This document shows, in pieces, positions 4,995 through 5,319 of a stretch of 5,319 nt of DNA. A program made the translations under genes and the position numbers. The stretch covers positions 4,682 to 10,000 of the forward strand of contig DJBG01000107.1 in assembly GCA_002429965.1 (NCBI GenBank), read 5' to 3'. Source of the stretch: Hungatella sp. UBA5982 (lineage in GTDB: Bacteria; Bacillota; Clostridia; Lachnospirales; Lachnospiraceae). How positions within the stretch are numbered: position 1 is the first letter of the stretch; the number at the start of each line of letters is the position of its first letter. Below the pieces are notes generated by a model, which worked only from the letters and a program-made list of their open reading frames with translations, had not been told where the DNA came from and did not search any database.

Positions 4995-5319
4995 ATGGCG
5001 AATGTATCAATAGCTGTAAGAAACCAGAATGGCGGTGTAAAGGCATCCGTATTGGGAGAGGATCAGGCAATCCTCGTATTTGAAGGGGAATACGAAGAAG
5101 GAGATGCTATTGTATTTTCAACAGACAAACCAGGCGCTCATTATGTGGTACGCATTGATGACTGCATGGATGAATCCTTTGTCTATCTTACAAAGGAGGA
5201 AGTGGTTTATACCATACCCTTTGAAGAGAAAAAGATTTCCTATAACCCGAAAGCCTTTACAGGTGAGCGTCATTATCTGACCATTCGGGAAGCTTTTGAC
5301 CATGAAGCAGGCATTTACA
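4995..5319 (+). CDS. Uncharacterised conserved protein, N-terminal part (3' end outside window)
   Basis: An open frame begins 2 bases after the regulator's stop and runs to the window end without a stop, giving 108 complete codons. The start is supported by a perfect AGGAGG. The product begins MANVSIAVRNQNGG, with no signal peptide and no membrane segment. Alternating hydrophobic and polar stretches (AILVFEGEY, AIVFSTD, HYVVRID, SFVYLT, VVYTIPF) suggest an all-beta domain, and the composition is acidic. I recall similar N-termini in longer Lachnospiraceae proteins that continue into a discoidin-like (F5/8 type C) carbohydrate-binding region, but the visible part cannot confirm this. Its position after a sugar-acid dehydrogenase and a GntR/FCD regulator makes a role in carbohydrate or uronate handling plausible. 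Overlapping open frames on both strands here lack support. The gene is real with good confidence; its function is not recognised. Confidence 0.8.
   Translation, partial: MANVSIAVRNQNGGVKASVLGEDQAILVFEGEYEEGDAIVFSTDKPGAHYVVRIDDCMDESFVYLTKEEVVYTIPFEEKKISYNPKAFTGERHYLTIREAFDHEAGIY

Noticed and set aside
5080..5303. Short open frames on both strands near the window end
   Set aside because: They conflict with the frame starting at 4995, which has a perfect RBS, tight coupling to the regulator and no stop.

Overview
The window looks like a chromosomal segment of an anaerobic, low-to-moderate-GC Firmicute, most likely a Lachnospiraceae/Clostridium-type organism. The reasons are AGGAGG-type ribosome binding sites, an oxygen-sensitive class III ribonucleotide reductase-type gene, a clostridial long-tailed FtsA/PilM-like protein, and a uronate/gluconate-type dehydrogenase next to a GntR/FCD regulator. 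All genes are on the + strand. Species cannot be fixed from the sequence.

Layout. (1) Positions 1-932 hold the 3' part of an FtsA-like actin-fold ATPase gene. It is open from the first base of the window, so the ATG at 237 is internal. (2) After a 22-bp gap with a good RBS comes a 690-aa NrdD-type glycyl radical protein (955-3027), closed by a strong intrinsic terminator (about 3069-3110). (3) A roughly 230-bp regulatory region (about 3111-3344) contains a well-formed promoter, a perfect 14-bp palindrome, and two weaker look-alike sites exactly 20 bp either side of it. (4) An SDR dehydrogenase of the gluconate 5-dehydrogenase / KduD-DhuD type follows (3345-4148). (5) Two consecutive hairpins (4167-4198 and 4201-4260) come next. 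(6) A GntR/FCD transcription factor lies at 4291-4992. (7) Two bases later an uncharacterised gene begins at 4995 and runs off the window end.

How the parts work together. The second half reads as the start of a sugar-acid (probably uronate or gluconate) catabolic locus. A strong, probably repressible promoter drives the dehydrogenase, and the hairpins probably reduce transcription into the regulator. The regulator is translationally close-coupled to the next gene. The palindromic sites at the promoter are plausible targets of this GntR protein; that is inference.

The most notable observation is in the nrdD-like gene. It keeps the ATP cone, the four-cysteine zinc site and the glycyl-radical motif. 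However, the conserved Cys-Cys finger loop that carries the catalytic thiyl cysteine in class III ribonucleotide reductases is replaced by Tyr-His, and the other active-site cysteine appears displaced by one residue. The frame is intact and the rest is well conserved. It may therefore be a functionally diverged NrdD-like glycyl radical enzyme rather than a normal reductase. No nrdG activase gene is present in the window.
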